61,377 bases of DNA from a virus. This document shows, piece by piece, positions 49,407 to 57,978 of the stretch. Positions within the stretch are counted from its first letter, which is position 1. Every line of letters starts with the position of its first letter. The translations under genes and the position numbers were made by a program. A model generated the notes under the pieces. The model had not been told where the DNA came from and ran no database searches. It saw only the letters and a program-made list of their open reading frames with translations. The stretch covers positions 1 through 61,377 of the IMG/VR virus record IMGVR_UViG_3300046665_000482; one strand, written 5' to 3'.

Positions 49407-50861
49407 CTACCTTAAAGTTATATCTGCAAATTGGATCGGCTCACTTGGGATCACCTGATGATCAATCCAAGTTCTTTTATATCCCATATTGGCTGCAAAA
49501 TTCATCAGAAACCCCTGCTCTAACTGTTCTTTAGCTTTCGCAACCCTGATAGCGAACGGGCGTTTATTCTTTAACTTGGCATAGTTAGCCAGTTCAACCG
49601 GTGTTAATTCGGAGATGCGCTTGCCAACTAACTCATGGTATTCATCAGTCAAATCCACTAACTCCCCCTGCGCAAATTCCTGCTGTTGTTCTGGATATTC
49701 ATAACCACAGTACTTGCATATCCTTACTGATACAGGGATAATACTTTCACAGCTTACGCATGACTTGCAAGCTGCCGGCCCTTCCGCCGTGCCCTTCCTT
49801 TTAACCTTATTCCAAAGTTCAGAATATGGCCTATCCTCAAAGTATAATCCGTGCTGCTTCCAGTTTGATCCGTAATCCAAGACTGTGAACATGTCTTTAC
49901 CGGGGTATATCCGAGAACCGCGGCCAATCTCCTGCTGGTAAACGCTGGTGGAAAGCGTTTTATGCATGAGTACCACCATATCAATAGGCGGATAATCCCA
50001 CCCTTTAGATAGAGATTTAATGGTTACCAATATATTGGCCATCCCCAAGCTGGTAAACTTTGCCAACTCATACTCCCCATGTTCAACCTGTGAGTGATAT
50101 CTGGTAGCGGGAAAACCCGCCTCCAAAAGTTTATCGGTCAGCCCCTCAGCCTGTTTGATGGATGCAACAAAAATCACACACTTTTTATATGGGAACGCCT
50201 TGAGGTCATCAAATAGCCCATCATATACTCTCTGCGCACCAAATACTATTTCATTTGATCGTTCGGTAACTTCACCATTTCTAATTTCGAGTAAGCTAGT
50301 ATCGGCCGGCACTCTACTTTTGTGCCGGTAATTAGTAAGAAACCCCTGTTGTATCAACCAGTCAACCTGTGGGCCTTCAACTAAATCATTGTAGTATGTC
50401 GGCAGGTGTTTATGTAATACGCCGTATGGAGTTGCCGTTAGGCCAACGCGGTAAGCTTCAGGTAAATAGTCGATAAGTTTGGTACTGGTAGCCACATGTG
50501 CTTCGTCAATTAGTAGGATAAGGTTGCAGCCCAACTCTTGAAGCTGCTGTATGATCATAGGCCTCTTAATCAGCGTCTGAATCATGCCGACATAGCAATG
50601 TCCTGGTTGAATTTGTATTGTCTTTACCGAACTGTTAATCTCGACACCATTACACTCCTTTACTAGCTGATTATATATCTTCCTGGCATCGGAAAGGACT
50701 AACACTGTCTTCCCTTTGCTTACACACCGGCTAACAATCATATCAATCATTATTGACTTACCAGCCCCTGTTGGCGCATGCAGAATCACGGCTTTATTTT
50801 TCGCCAATGAACGAGAAGTGCGATCCACTATATCAACCTGATAAGGCCTTGGTGTTTTCAT
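49407..50861 (-). CDS. Superfamily II DEAH helicase (RadD-like)
   Basis: The 484-aa product has motif I APTGAGKS (29-36), DEAH (119-122), motif III GLTATPYG and motif VI QQEIGRGSRI. A zinc ribbon with C..C....C..C is near 380-400 (CKSCVSCESI, ICKYCGY). RadD-like enzymes act in recombination and repair. It is preceded by a structured leader at 50891-50966. Confidence 0.93.
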   Translation of the reverse strand: MKTPRPYQVDIVDRTSRSLAKNKAVILHAPTGAGKSIMIDMIVSRCVSKGKTVLVLSDARKIYNQLVKECNGVEINSSVKTIQIQPGHCYVGMIQTLIKRPMIIQQLQELGCNLILLIDEAHVATSTKLIDYLPEAYRVGLTATPYGVLHKHLPTYYNDLVEGPQVDWLIQQGFLTNYRHKSRVPADTSLLEIRNGEVTERSNEIVFGAQRVYDGLFDDLKAFPYKKCVIFVASIKQAEGLTDKLLEAGFPATRYHSQVEHGEYELAKFTSLGMANILVTIKSLSKGWDYPPIDMVVLMHKTLSTSVYQQEIGRGSRIYPGKDMFTVLDYGSNWKQHGLYFEDRPYSELWNKVKRKGTAEGPAACKSCVSCESIIPVSVRICKYCGYEYPEQQQEFAQGELVDLTDEYHELVGKRISELTPVELANYAKLKNKRPFAIRVAKAKEQLEQGFLMNFAANMGYKRTWIDHQVIPSEPIQFADITLR

Positions 50862-50890
50862 ACAAATAAAAGTGTCTTAGTAAAATAAAC

Positions 50891-50966
50891 ATTACCCCCT
50901 GCAAGTCTAAAAAGTTGGTAGCCTAATGAGCAGTAAATTGCTCTGTGATACTTGCAAGAGGGTAAT
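50891..50966 (-). other. Long stem-loop in the leader of the helicase gene
   Basis: ATTACCCCCTGCAAGT and ACTTGCAAGAGGGTAAT pair over about 15 bp with small bulges. Inside is a second hairpin, GAGCA/TGCTC. It is in the 200-bp gap before the helicase start. It could be a regulatory RNA, or, read in the other frame, part of a marginal ORF. Confidence 0.45.
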
Positions 50967-51042
50967 ATTTGAATGTTTTTATACCTGTTATTATACGGGT
51001 ACTTACCGGCTACCAACCGTTCAACAAGTATACACAAATTAC

Positions 51043-51072
51043 TTATCAAGTTAATCAAAATATTGATAAGTA
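51043..51072. repeat. Dispersed palindrome, copy C
   Basis: Identical over 30 nt to copy B at 45870. It directly precedes the stop of the 165-aa HTH protein gene on the minus strand. Confidence 0.75.
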
Positions 51073-51570
51073 TTAAGCAACTTTGATGAAATAAGTATCA
51101 TTATAACGCTGACCGCACATCTTGCCTTTAAACGTGCTTCGGTTTATTCCAATAGTATCAGCTGCTTCATTATTTGAAAAATAGTATATGCCGGTGATAG
51201 TATTAAGTACTATCGTTCGGCTTCGATAACTAAACTTGGATTTTTCAAATACCACTTTTTTCTTTTTTCCAAACTTAAGCAGCGCCGCCCGGCGTTTAAT
51301 TACTATTATAGAGCATGCTAACACTTCAGCCATCTGCTGAATAGCTAACTTATTCCAGTTTTCGTAAATGAACCAATCTCGGAAACCGTAGTTAACCTTA
51401 GATTGTAGCGTCATATCATTATTAGCAGGTTGTGTGTATTGGCTTATAATAGCTTCGATAGACAGTAATGATATACCAGTATTATTTGAGATGCTTAAAG
51501 CCGTTTCTTGTAGGCCTATATAGCGTTCAATTATCAATGCGTTGCGTGTTAAGAGTTGTTGTGGGGTCAT
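51073..51570 (-). CDS. Hypothetical HTH protein, 165 aa
   Basis: The product has two helix-rich DNA-binding-like regions: GLQETALSISNNTGISLLSI and WNKLAIQQMAEVLACSIIVI. A C-terminal EAADTIGINRSTFKGKM resembles a NUMOD-like motif. It overlaps the methylase gene by 4 bp. Possibly a regulator of the recombination block. Confidence 0.6.
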   Translation of the reverse strand: MTPQQLLTRNALIIERYIGLQETALSISNNTGISLLSIEAIISQYTQPANNDMTLQSKVNYGFRDWFIYENWNKLAIQQMAEVLACSIIVIKRRAALLKFGKKKKVVFEKSKFSYRSRTIVLNTITGIYYFSNNEAADTIGINRSTFKGKMCGQRYNDTYFIKVA

Positions 51571-52388
51571 GCAACATCCTCCATTAAATCAAATATCGAC
51601 CTCTGAGTGTTTATTAAGTTGTAATTCCACGTCAAACATTCTGTTTTTGTTTTTCCTAAGGTGTGTTTTCCAGACACGGAAAGATTTTGTATTATATCTT
51701 TACTGTTCCACCCGTTATCCCCCCTCATCTGCTTCAGTTGATCCGATGGGTACGAAGACATTAACCACTGGCTTTTAAGCGAAGGAAGTATATTTAACAA
51801 TTCATAATACACACCTTTGAGTTTATCGTATTGACCGCAGCTGCTTTCAGCGTAAGGCGGATCAAAATAAAAAAAAGTATCTGGTGTATCTTTTTGGAGA
51901 ATTAGTTTAATTGCATCTCTATTAAATATTTCTACATCGGCCAGTCTTTCATATAACTGTTTTGTGAAAGATTGAATAGAGTTTTTTGTATTTGTTGGTT
52001 GCCGTCTATCATTTGAAAAAGCGAACCCGCCAAATAGTTTATGGGAAAACGTCATTTGAGTGCAGCACCAATACGCCCATGCCCATTCTACCTTGTTATC
52101 GCATGGTTTTTTAAGTATATCTGCTGCTTTCTTTAGTTGCTTTTCGGAATGAAGGGTTGAATTTAGCAAAAGTTTCAGCGAGTCGAAATCTGTTTTTAAA
52201 ACCTCGTAAAAATTTACTAGACGCCCGTCAAAATCATTTATAACCTCATGCCTTGATTTTGGCTTAGCAAAAAACAATGAACCCCCACCGATAAATGGCT
52301 CGACATATTGAATATGATTTGGGAACATAGGTAGAATTTCACTTATTAAGTTCTGTTTGCCTCCGTAGTAACTTATTGGTGTTTTCAT
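51567..52388 (-). CDS. DNA adenine methylase (Dam/D12 class)
   Basis: The 273-aa product has YYGGKQ (7-12), AdoMet-binding VEPFIGGG (29-36), DPPY (176-179) and FSHKLFGGFAF. It is an alpha-class N6-adenine methyltransferase, probably GATC-like in specificity although that is not certain. It may mask phage DNA from restriction or mark regulatory sites. No restriction partner is nearby, so it is likely an orphan. Confidence 0.93.
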   Translation of the reverse strand: MKTPISYYGGKQNLISEILPMFPNHIQYVEPFIGGGSLFFAKPKSRHEVINDFDGRLVNFYEVLKTDFDSLKLLLNSTLHSEKQLKKAADILKKPCDNKVEWAWAYWCCTQMTFSHKLFGGFAFSNDRRQPTNTKNSIQSFTKQLYERLADVEIFNRDAIKLILQKDTPDTFFYFDPPYAESSCGQYDKLKGVYYELLNILPSLKSQWLMSSYPSDQLKQMRGDNGWNSKDIIQNLSVSGKHTLGKTKTECLTWNYNLINTQRSIFDLMEDVA

Positions 52389-52394
52389 AGATAC

Positions 52395-52724
52395 TTAAAT
52401 TTCAAATTTTGGCAATGTTCTATATTCAATTTCACGACCTACTTTCTTTGCGTTTTCAATGCCGTACTTCATTCCAGTTGATAGTCCTAAATCAGTATAC
52501 ACAACTGTTTTATCAGCACAGGCACCCCATAGTAGGCCAGCATCAATACCAAGTGTTCTTTCATCTGGAACTGTATCATTTAATACATTTGGTTGCGTAT
52601 ACAGCAGATGGCTTGCAAAAGGCGCTTCGCCTCTATCAAAACAGTCTTTCATACAAGCGCGAGCGTAGTTTTCATTTAGAATGATGTTGCCAGCATAAGG
52701 GCTTTCAATAATTACTTTTTTCAT
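52395..52724 (-). CDS. Nucleoside 2-deoxyribosyltransferase-like protein
   Basis: The 109-aa product has ESPYAG, a Rossmann-like N part, and a late DLGLSTGMKYGIENAKKVG motif, as in DUF4406/DUF7768-like proteins. The family is related to nucleoside deoxyribosyltransferases. It is 6 bp after the methylase start. Possibly nucleotide metabolism. Confidence 0.65.
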   Translation of the reverse strand: MKKVIIESPYAGNIILNENYARACMKDCFDRGEAPFASHLLYTQPNVLNDTVPDERTLGIDAGLLWGACADKTVVYTDLGLSTGMKYGIENAKKVGREIEYRTLPKFEI

Positions 52725-52745
52725 ATCTGTTTAATTTATCCCCGG

Positions 52746-52988
52746 CTACTTTCGCACCGGGGGAACTTTTATCACCATCTTATTCCACCCCTCCCTATCG
52801 GGCGTACATTTAACCAGCCAGCCATCAGCTCTGCGGATGGTGAAGTAGTCCGGGCCCTTAAAGAAGATTTGGGAAACCGATCCATTTGGCCTGTGCTTGT
52901 ACCTGTCTCCATGCCTGAGTGTATTAAACGGCACCCGTGGTGCGTTGTCAATCTCGGAGGGTATGGTTAGGATGTTGTGGAGTAGCAT
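52746..52988 (-). CDS. Hypothetical protein, 80 aa
   Basis: A compact beta-rich product with FNTLRHGDRYKHRPNGSV and VKCTPDREGWNKMVI. It may be a small OB-fold-like domain, but no family is recognised. It ends the recombination block before palindrome D. Confidence 0.5.
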   Translation of the reverse strand: MLLHNILTIPSEIDNAPRVPFNTLRHGDRYKHRPNGSVSQIFFKGPDYFTIRRADGWLVKCTPDREGWNKMVIKVPPVRK

Positions 52989-53030
52989 TGTTTAGTGTGG
53001 GTTAAATAAGCTACTGAACTAATCCAGCAG

Positions 53031-53060
53031 CTTATCAATTCAATCAATATTTTGATAAGT
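53031..53060. repeat. Dispersed palindrome, copy D
   Basis: CTTATCAATTCAATCAATAT then TTTGATAAGT. It shares both arms with the other copies and differs in the core. It is just after the stop of the DUF3127 gene. Confidence 0.65.
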
Positions 53061-53067
53061 TAGCCGG

Positions 53068-53421
53068 TTAGAACGGCAAATCGTCCGAATCCGGCTTGGA
53101 ACTAATTTCAGCAGGAGGCGTATGTACAGGTGCTGATCCTGCCGCCAATACATTAATCTTCCATAACTGCAGAGAATTGAAATATGTCTTTTTACCTGCT
53201 TTATCTGTCCATGGACGGCCGCGTAGATTAAAGAATACCTCTACGTCATCACCTGCCTTTACATTGTCCAGTAATGCGCAACGATCTTGTATCGCTTCAA
53301 ACTTTAAATACTCCGGATACTGAGGGTTCTCAATATATTCAAGTATTAGCTCTCTCTTTTTTAATGCATCAGTAACCTGCTGCGTTGGGGATACTTCGTA
53401 CACCTTACCTTTAATTTCCAT
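53068..53421 (-). CDS. DUF3127 protein, SSB-like
   Basis: The 117-aa product has an OB-like body with KRELILEYIENPQYPEYLKF and FFNLRGRPWTDKAGK. It ends in an acidic tail (SDDLPF) like the DDDIPF tail of SSB proteins. It probably binds single-stranded DNA and recruits repair or recombination partners. It follows a small gene and the DUF3820 gene. Confidence 0.8.
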   Translation of the reverse strand: MEIKGKVYEVSPTQQVTDALKKRELILEYIENPQYPEYLKFEAIQDRCALLDNVKAGDDVEVFFNLRGRPWTDKAGKKTYFNSLQLWKINVLAAGSAPVHTPPAEISSKPDSDDLPF

Positions 53422-53465
53422 TATGTGTGTTTTGTGCCTTGCGGCTGGTTATGCCTTGCGGCGGG

Positions 53466-53543
53466 TTAAATTATTTCTATTGTAGTAATTATGACCTCTA
53501 CGCCCCCATCAATGGGGACTAGTTCATAGGTTGTAATTAGCAT
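53466..53543 (-). CDS. Possible 25-aa peptide
   Basis: ATG 53543 to TAA 53466 reads MLITTYELVPIDGGVEVI... Its start overlaps the stop of the DUF3820 gene. Weak but coupled. A GCCTTGCGGC duplication lies at 53437-53464. Confidence 0.3.
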   Translation of the reverse strand: MLITTYELVPIDGGVEVIITTIEII

Positions 53544-53722
53544 CTGGCCATAGCCTTATTTACATTCGTCCTGATTGATGCCAGGTTATCCTGGATATAC
53601 CTCAGTAGGTCACCATGCGCTTTGCCCTCCGTGTACAGCCAAAGCAGATACGAATCTGGTACGTTGGCTAATTGCTGGCCTTGATACTTGCCCCATGGCA
53701 TTTGTGATTTGTCGGTGTACAT
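53537..53722 (-). CDS. DUF3820-like small protein, 61 aa
   Basis: The pattern MPWGKYQGQQLANVPDSYLL is that of DUF3820 proteins, found in phages near recombinases. It has no known enzymatic role. It is 3 bp after the YqaJ gene. Confidence 0.8.
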   Translation of the reverse strand: MYTDKSQMPWGKYQGQQLANVPDSYLLWLYTEGKAHGDLLRYIQDNLASIRTNVNKAMARC

Positions 53723-53725
53723 AGG

Positions 53726-54367
53726 TTAGGCGGCTACAGGTAAAGACCACTGCTTCTTATTATTAATGGCTTCAACAAACTGATCCCTAATAGCTACCGC
53801 TTCATTTATACGCTCCTTCATTAGGTCAATACGAGCCTGATCCCTATTTACAACTATTTCGTGCCAGTATGGAATACCATTATAAATTATGTAGTTGAAA
53901 AAATAGGCTCTTTCAGTTGCAGTAACGAACATTTGGTGTTGCATCTGATCAACATAACACGGGTCGATAACGTCATCACATACAAGCCTAAAAAACTTAT
54001 TAGGTTTAGGACATTTAATTTCCAATACCGAGTTATCAGATACCAATCCATCAGGGCTGCCGCCAGTGTCTTTGTTAAGTTCGAAGAAGTCACATTTAAT
54101 TACGCTTAAAAAGTCAACTTCTTTCAGTTCCGCAAACTTATTAAATGCCAGTGGCTCAAGTTCAATACCCCTTTGCATATCGAACGATGTGTAATCATCT
54201 GATAAGTCAATTCCATTGCATATTTCAACCGCCATTTCAAAAGCATAGGTTTCGCCTGTTTTACCAAGCCCCTTAATGCCCATTAAATCGTTGATCCTAG
54301 ATGATGTAAATTTGCCTTTACGCTTAGCGTACCACTCAGGCGTTCTCTGTAACTCCAACATATTCAA
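53726..54367 (-). CDS. YqaJ-type viral recombinase exonuclease
   Basis: The 213-aa product has the lambda-exonuclease fold signature: E in GIELEP (71), D in GSPDGL (106), and E-x-K in LEIKCP (116-118). It is a 5'-3' exonuclease for homologous recombination. It overlaps the next gene by 32 bp in a different frame, so the two are tightly coupled. The 170-aa neighbour may be its single-strand annealing partner. Confidence 0.9.
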   Translation of the reverse strand: MNMLELQRTPEWYAKRKGKFTSSRINDLMGIKGLGKTGETYAFEMAVEICNGIDLSDDYTSFDMQRGIELEPLAFNKFAELKEVDFLSVIKCDFFELNKDTGGSPDGLVSDNSVLEIKCPKPNKFFRLVCDDVIDPCYVDQMQHQMFVTATERAYFFNYIIYNGIPYWHEIVVNRDQARIDLMKERINEAVAIRDQFVEAINNKKQWSLPVAA

Positions 54368-54848
54368 GATATTTAGATTTAACTTCCTCTGTTAATTGAT
54401 AAGCTTTTTCAATAGCTTCTATTGATGCTCCAGCTGCTTTCGCTTTTTCAAAGTTGACTTCTGTGAATACCGGCTTTGCTTTAGCTGTTAATTGGGGCTT
54501 AGTTGGTTTAATCCTTACACCACCGACAACGTCACCTTTCATTTTGACGGTTGCATCAATATAAAGCTCAACTGGTACGTTCTTCCAGTCTTCAACGAAT
54601 GGAGAGCCGCCGGCAAATATTTTAACCTGTTTGGCATTAGTAGCATTTAAAACCCATGGCTTGATAGGTTGAATAAAGTAGGCTATGTTAAACTCACCTC
54701 TTTTGCCAGCAACAACTTCTATCTGTTGCTTTACTTCTTTGATGGTAAAAACAAGTTGCTTACCTTCCTCAATTAAATCTTCTAAATCTGGAACACCTAA
54801 GTGATCCGACTTGTAAACTTTTCTGAAATGTGATTTATCTGCACTCAT
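54336..54848 (-). CDS. Recombination-module protein, possible annealase partner, 170 aa
   Basis: The product starts MSADKSHFRKVYKSDHLGV and has GEFNIAYFIQPIKPWVLNAT and KNVPVELYIDATVKMKGDVV. It belongs to a family found next to YqaJ in Bacteroidota phages. The single-strand annealing role is an inference from position and not from a known motif. It shares one base with the coiled-coil gene. Confidence 0.65.
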   Translation of the reverse strand: MSADKSHFRKVYKSDHLGVPDLEDLIEEGKQLVFTIKEVKQQIEVVAGKRGEFNIAYFIQPIKPWVLNATNAKQVKIFAGGSPFVEDWKNVPVELYIDATVKMKGDVVGGVRIKPTKPQLTAKAKPVFTEVNFEKAKAAGASIEAIEKAYQLTEEVKSKYLEYVGVTENA

Positions 54849-55927
54849 TATATTAGGTTTTTACTGTCTTGAATAATTAATTGTCTTACTATTTGAAGCG
54901 CCTCTTCAACTCTTTTGCCAAGTTTAATAGCTTCTTCCGATTTAAATTCTGGAACTTTTATTGCTTTCACAGATTCAAAAAGAGCCTTTACTTTCACTTT
55001 ATCCGGAGCCAGTATAGCGGCTTTTGCTTTCGCTTTCTTTTCTGCTTCTTCTGATTCAATGCGCTTTCTCTCTTCTTCTTGAGCCAACTGTTCAGCCTCC
55101 TCCTTTTGTTTAAGGGCGAAAGCTATTTTTTCATTTGCAGCTTTCAATTCTGCTTGAATCTTAGCGGCTTTATCAGCGGCGTCCTTCGCCTGTTTCAACC
55201 TTTCGGCTTCGGCTTTAGCCTGTATTTCACGCTCGGCTTTAAGTTCAGCCTCTTTAACGGCGGCAGTTCTTTTTAGCTCCTCATTTTCTAACTGTATTCT
55301 TTCTTGTTCAGCTTTAGCTTCTAGCTCCGCTTTTACACGTTCTTCTTCCGCTAGTCTTTCAGCCTCAATACGGTCAAGTTCAGCTTGCTTTGCTTGCGCC
55401 TCTCTTGTTTCGAATGCCAGCTTTTCAGTAGCTAGATATTTATTAAAATTGTCGTCGTCCATGGCTTTCAAGTCAACGAATTGATTTACCTCTCCATAAG
55501 GAGACAGCAATGTTTTTCTAACAAACTCAAGATTTGATAATCTTTCCGCTTCAACTCTTTCCTGATGTTTTTCTATTTCCAGGTATTCAGACTCGGTTAG
55601 CTTAGCAGCATTTTCTACTACTTTAAATAACCCATCTATTAGACGGCCTTCAATGACTATAACCTCCTTATCCTCTTTCTTTTTGTTTTCAGCCGCTGTT
55701 CTGACTTTTACAAGTGCTAACCGTTGTAGGCGAGCTGTTTTCGCATCAGTGGTTGTCGGGTTGATTTTATTGATAGTTTTCAATCCTTGGCTAAGCGTAT
55801 TTACTTCATGCATAAATGGAGCATAACCGGCTGCATAAGATTCTGCTTTTGTAAATTCAATTTTACTTTCGTTTACAACCTGCAAAAGCTCAGGCTGCTC
55901 TACTTTTACTAGTTCTAGTGTCTCCAT
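54848..55927 (-). CDS. Coiled-coil protein, recombination block, 359 aa
   Basis: The product is Lys/Glu/Ala-rich with a very long coiled coil (about residues 175-305). The N part has MHEVNTLSQGLKTINKINPT. It ends with a helical PEFKSEEAIKLGKRVEEAL. Similar proteins lie beside recombinases in many siphoviruses. No enzymatic motif is visible. Function unknown. Confidence 0.65.
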   Translation of the reverse strand: METLELVKVEQPELLQVVNESKIEFTKAESYAAGYAPFMHEVNTLSQGLKTINKINPTTTDAKTARLQRLALVKVRTAAENKKKEDKEVIVIEGRLIDGLFKVVENAAKLTESEYLEIEKHQERVEAERLSNLEFVRKTLLSPYGEVNQFVDLKAMDDDNFNKYLATEKLAFETREAQAKQAELDRIEAERLAEEERVKAELEAKAEQERIQLENEELKRTAAVKEAELKAEREIQAKAEAERLKQAKDAADKAAKIQAELKAANEKIAFALKQKEEAEQLAQEEERKRIESEEAEKKAKAKAAILAPDKVKVKALFESVKAIKVPEFKSEEAIKLGKRVEEALQIVRQLIIQDSKNLI

Positions 55928-55948
55928 GTTAGTTTTATGTTTTATGTT

Positions 55949-56383
55949 TTATTTTTTAATTAATCCGTTTAATGCTTCTTGAAATAGGGTCTCCATAGCT
56001 AGTTCTTGTTCTACCTTGTCAGCCAGTCTATTATGCCGTTCTCTGTACACCGACTCACCCCACTTCTGCTCCCCTATCTTTTCAAATATGTCGAGACGCT
56101 GAATGTGGCGTTGAGTTCTGGCAAGCTCTGTGGAGATATTAGCACGCCATGCTTGAAACATCTTCCTCCATACTTCAGGATAAACCGGTGCTGATGCCTT
56201 CCTCCCGGCCAGGCAAGATCTATGTTTTGTACTTATCTTCTTAATCAACTTCTTGATAGTACCCATGGTAGAATAGGCCAGCTTGAACAATTTATTAGTA
56301 GCTTTCTTCAGTTCGCTAATTGATGGATACGTAGATAACCAAGCTTCGTACTCTTCAACTGTTGTATCGTGGGTGATGGTCAT
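55949..56383 (-). CDS. Hypothetical helical protein, 144 aa
   Basis: The product is all-helical and basic with ISTKHRSCLAGRKASAPVYP. It overlaps the HTH gene by 4 bp. The family is not recognised. It may bind DNA given its charge. Confidence 0.5.
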   Translation of the reverse strand: MTITHDTTVEEYEAWLSTYPSISELKKATNKLFKLAYSTMGTIKKLIKKISTKHRSCLAGRKASAPVYPEVWRKMFQAWRANISTELARTQRHIQRLDIFEKIGEQKWGESVYRERHNRLADKVEQELAMETLFQEALNGLIKK

Positions 56384-56679
56384 GAGTATTTCCTCCTTGG
56401 TGCTTTCGTCTTGAAATAGTTGGATTCCATGTATGATTCCAAGTCCTTGCGTTTAAACCGCAAGCATCCGCCTACCATGCTGTAACCGATATCTTGTTTA
56501 TTATCATTCAGCCATGTTTTACCAAAGCCAGTTAGGTCCATTACCTCATGAGCCGTTAAGTATGGCTTTTTGCTATCAGCTAAACTGGCAAGAGTCCCTA
56601 CTACTGTTTGCTCCAATTTCTCTACCTTATTTATAAGGTTAAGTAGTGTTTCAGTTTCAATTATTGATACGCCTTGCAT
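56380..56679 (-). CDS. Excisionase-like HTH protein, 99 aa
   Basis: The product has a coiled lead (about 6-35) and an HTH_17 domain with YLTAHEVMDLTGFGKTWL and GGCLRFKRKDLESYM. It resembles excisionases and phage regulators. It could direct integrase toward excision, although it is far from int. It is 2 bp after its upstream neighbour. Confidence 0.75.
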   Translation of the reverse strand: MQGVSIIETETLLNLINKVEKLEQTVVGTLASLADSKKPYLTAHEVMDLTGFGKTWLNDNKQDIGYSMVGGCLRFKRKDLESYMESNYFKTKAPRRKYS

Positions 56680-56681
56680 GC

Positions 56682-57104
56682 TTACAATGATTTTAAAATG
56701 TGTTCTAGTGCAGTTTCCCTAGCTATTTTCTGCTGGTATATGTTAGCATCTTGCTCATACCATTTAATAGGGGTGTTAATTTCTATTTGCGCATCATATT
56801 CCCGGCCGCATTCAGTATACTTTACTCCAGGATAGCTGTTAAGATTTTCGCTGGCGATGATTCCAGCAAACTTGCTGATAGGCAACTTATACATCAGGAG
56901 GTCTTCCAGGTTATCCTTAAAATCCTGTTTGTCTTCTAAATAAAGCGTCAAAAAGTTATCAGATAACTCATGGTCAGCAATTACTATTCTGGCCCTTTCA
57001 AAGTTTGCCGACAGTAATAGGGACAATAGCCCAGATGTAGTTTCCTGTGGTGCTTTGTGGGCTACCTTCAGGCGGTTAGTTAGTTTAAGTGCTAGATTGC
57101 TCAT
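56682..57104 (-). CDS. Hypothetical protein, 140 aa
   Basis: The product has a mixed alpha/beta pattern with LLLSANFERARIVIADHEL and a C-terminal AREIALEH-like helix. It follows a small gene by 2 bp in the early operon. No family recognised. Confidence 0.5.
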   Translation of the reverse strand: MSNLALKLTNRLKVAHKAPQETTSGLLSLLLSANFERARIVIADHELSDNFLTLYLEDKQDFKDNLEDLLMYKLPISKFAGIIASENLNSYPGVKYTECGREYDAQIEINTPIKWYEQDANIYQQKIARETALEHILKSL

Positions 57105-57106
57105 CG

Positions 57107-57355
57107 TTAGTTTTCTTTAATGGGTAGGATTTTTTTCCAAACGTTCAGTACTTCTCGGCCTAATTCCGGTACATGAACTATCTCGGTACCAAATTTCATT
57201 TCTGGGTTTTTTCTTTTTAGTGTCCGGCTGATTGCTTGCCTTACTGCACCTTCAAACTCAATGTCAATAACCTGTGGGTTTTCTTTAGTCCTTTCGGGCA
57301 TTAACCTTAATATTTCAGGCCATCGCATGTTTCTCTCAATTCTTAGTACTTCCAT
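57107..57355 (-). CDS. Hypothetical protein, 82 aa
   Basis: The product is basic with RMPERTKENPQVID-like charge and a C-terminal VWKKILPIKEN. It is the second gene of the early operon. Family not recognised. Confidence 0.5.
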   Translation of the reverse strand: MEVLRIERNMRWPEILRLMPERTKENPQVIDIEFEGAVRQAISRTLKRKNPEMKFGTEIVHVPELGREVLNVWKKILPIKEN

Positions 57356-57361
57356 TATATG

Positions 57362-57919
57362 TTAGTTTAAAATTCCAATTTCATTTGCTGTAAGAGCAAG
57401 GTTCGTTTTATCAGGTATACCGGTTTCCTTAAGCACGTCCTGCATATGACGCTTTACAGTCTGAACTGAAATGAATAGCTTGCCAGCAATTTCTTTGTAT
57501 GATAATGAACAATGATTAACTACCCGCTCCTGGCTCTTGGTGATCTTTGCATTGCAGATAGTTAATTTATTGCATGCAATGCCCTCGTGTTTACAAGCGC
57601 CACGTTTAGGACATTGAACGTATTCTGTGTTGAGGATGTCGCCATTAACATCTATATCGGGGTTGCCATCAAGCTGAGCAAACATGCATTTGATACATTG
57701 TGATATTTGAGCATCTGTATCTTGGCCGGCCATTTCTGCATAAGCTTTTCTTCTTGCCTCACTTGAATTAATAAAGCCTAATATTTTTTCTTTAACCTCA
57801 ACAGGTGCCTCATGAACTTCAAAAGTCTGGCGGCCATGAGAAATTAATGGAGTTTCGTCATATTCAAACATCTCGGTTCCCTTTCCGCTTAAAACCATTG
57901 CTAATTGTGAGTTTTTCAT
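57362..57919 (-). CDS. LuxR-type HTH regulator, first early gene
   Basis: The 185-aa product has a Cys-rich middle (CIKCMF, CPKRGACKHEGIAC) and a C-terminal LuxR HTH (LSYKEIAGKLFISVQTVKRH). It is the first gene after the leftward early promoter and so may control later genes. The Cys cluster may sense metal or redox. It is under repressor control through operator O1. Confidence 0.8.
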   Translation of the reverse strand: MKNSQLAMVLSGKGTEMFEYDETPLISHGRQTFEVHEAPVEVKEKILGFINSSEARRKAYAEMAGQDTDAQISQCIKCMFAQLDGNPDIDVNGDILNTEYVQCPKRGACKHEGIACNKLTICNAKITKSQERVVNHCSLSYKEIAGKLFISVQTVKRHMQDVLKETGIPDKTNLALTANEIGILN

Positions 57920-57978
57920 TTTGGTACTTTTAGGTTATTTTTTAGTGATTAGTAGTTTGTATCTTTGTTTGTGTTAGA

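Noticed and set aside
50858-51058. 66-aa leftward frame before the helicase, starting inside palindrome C
   Set aside because: Starts at TTG in the repeat and runs through the stem-loop at 50891-50966. The sequence looks like chance reading of structured DNA, although its ATGA overlap with the helicase is noted.
53437-53464. Tandem GCCTTGCGGC duplication
   Set aside because: Only two copies, no further structure, most likely a local duplication.
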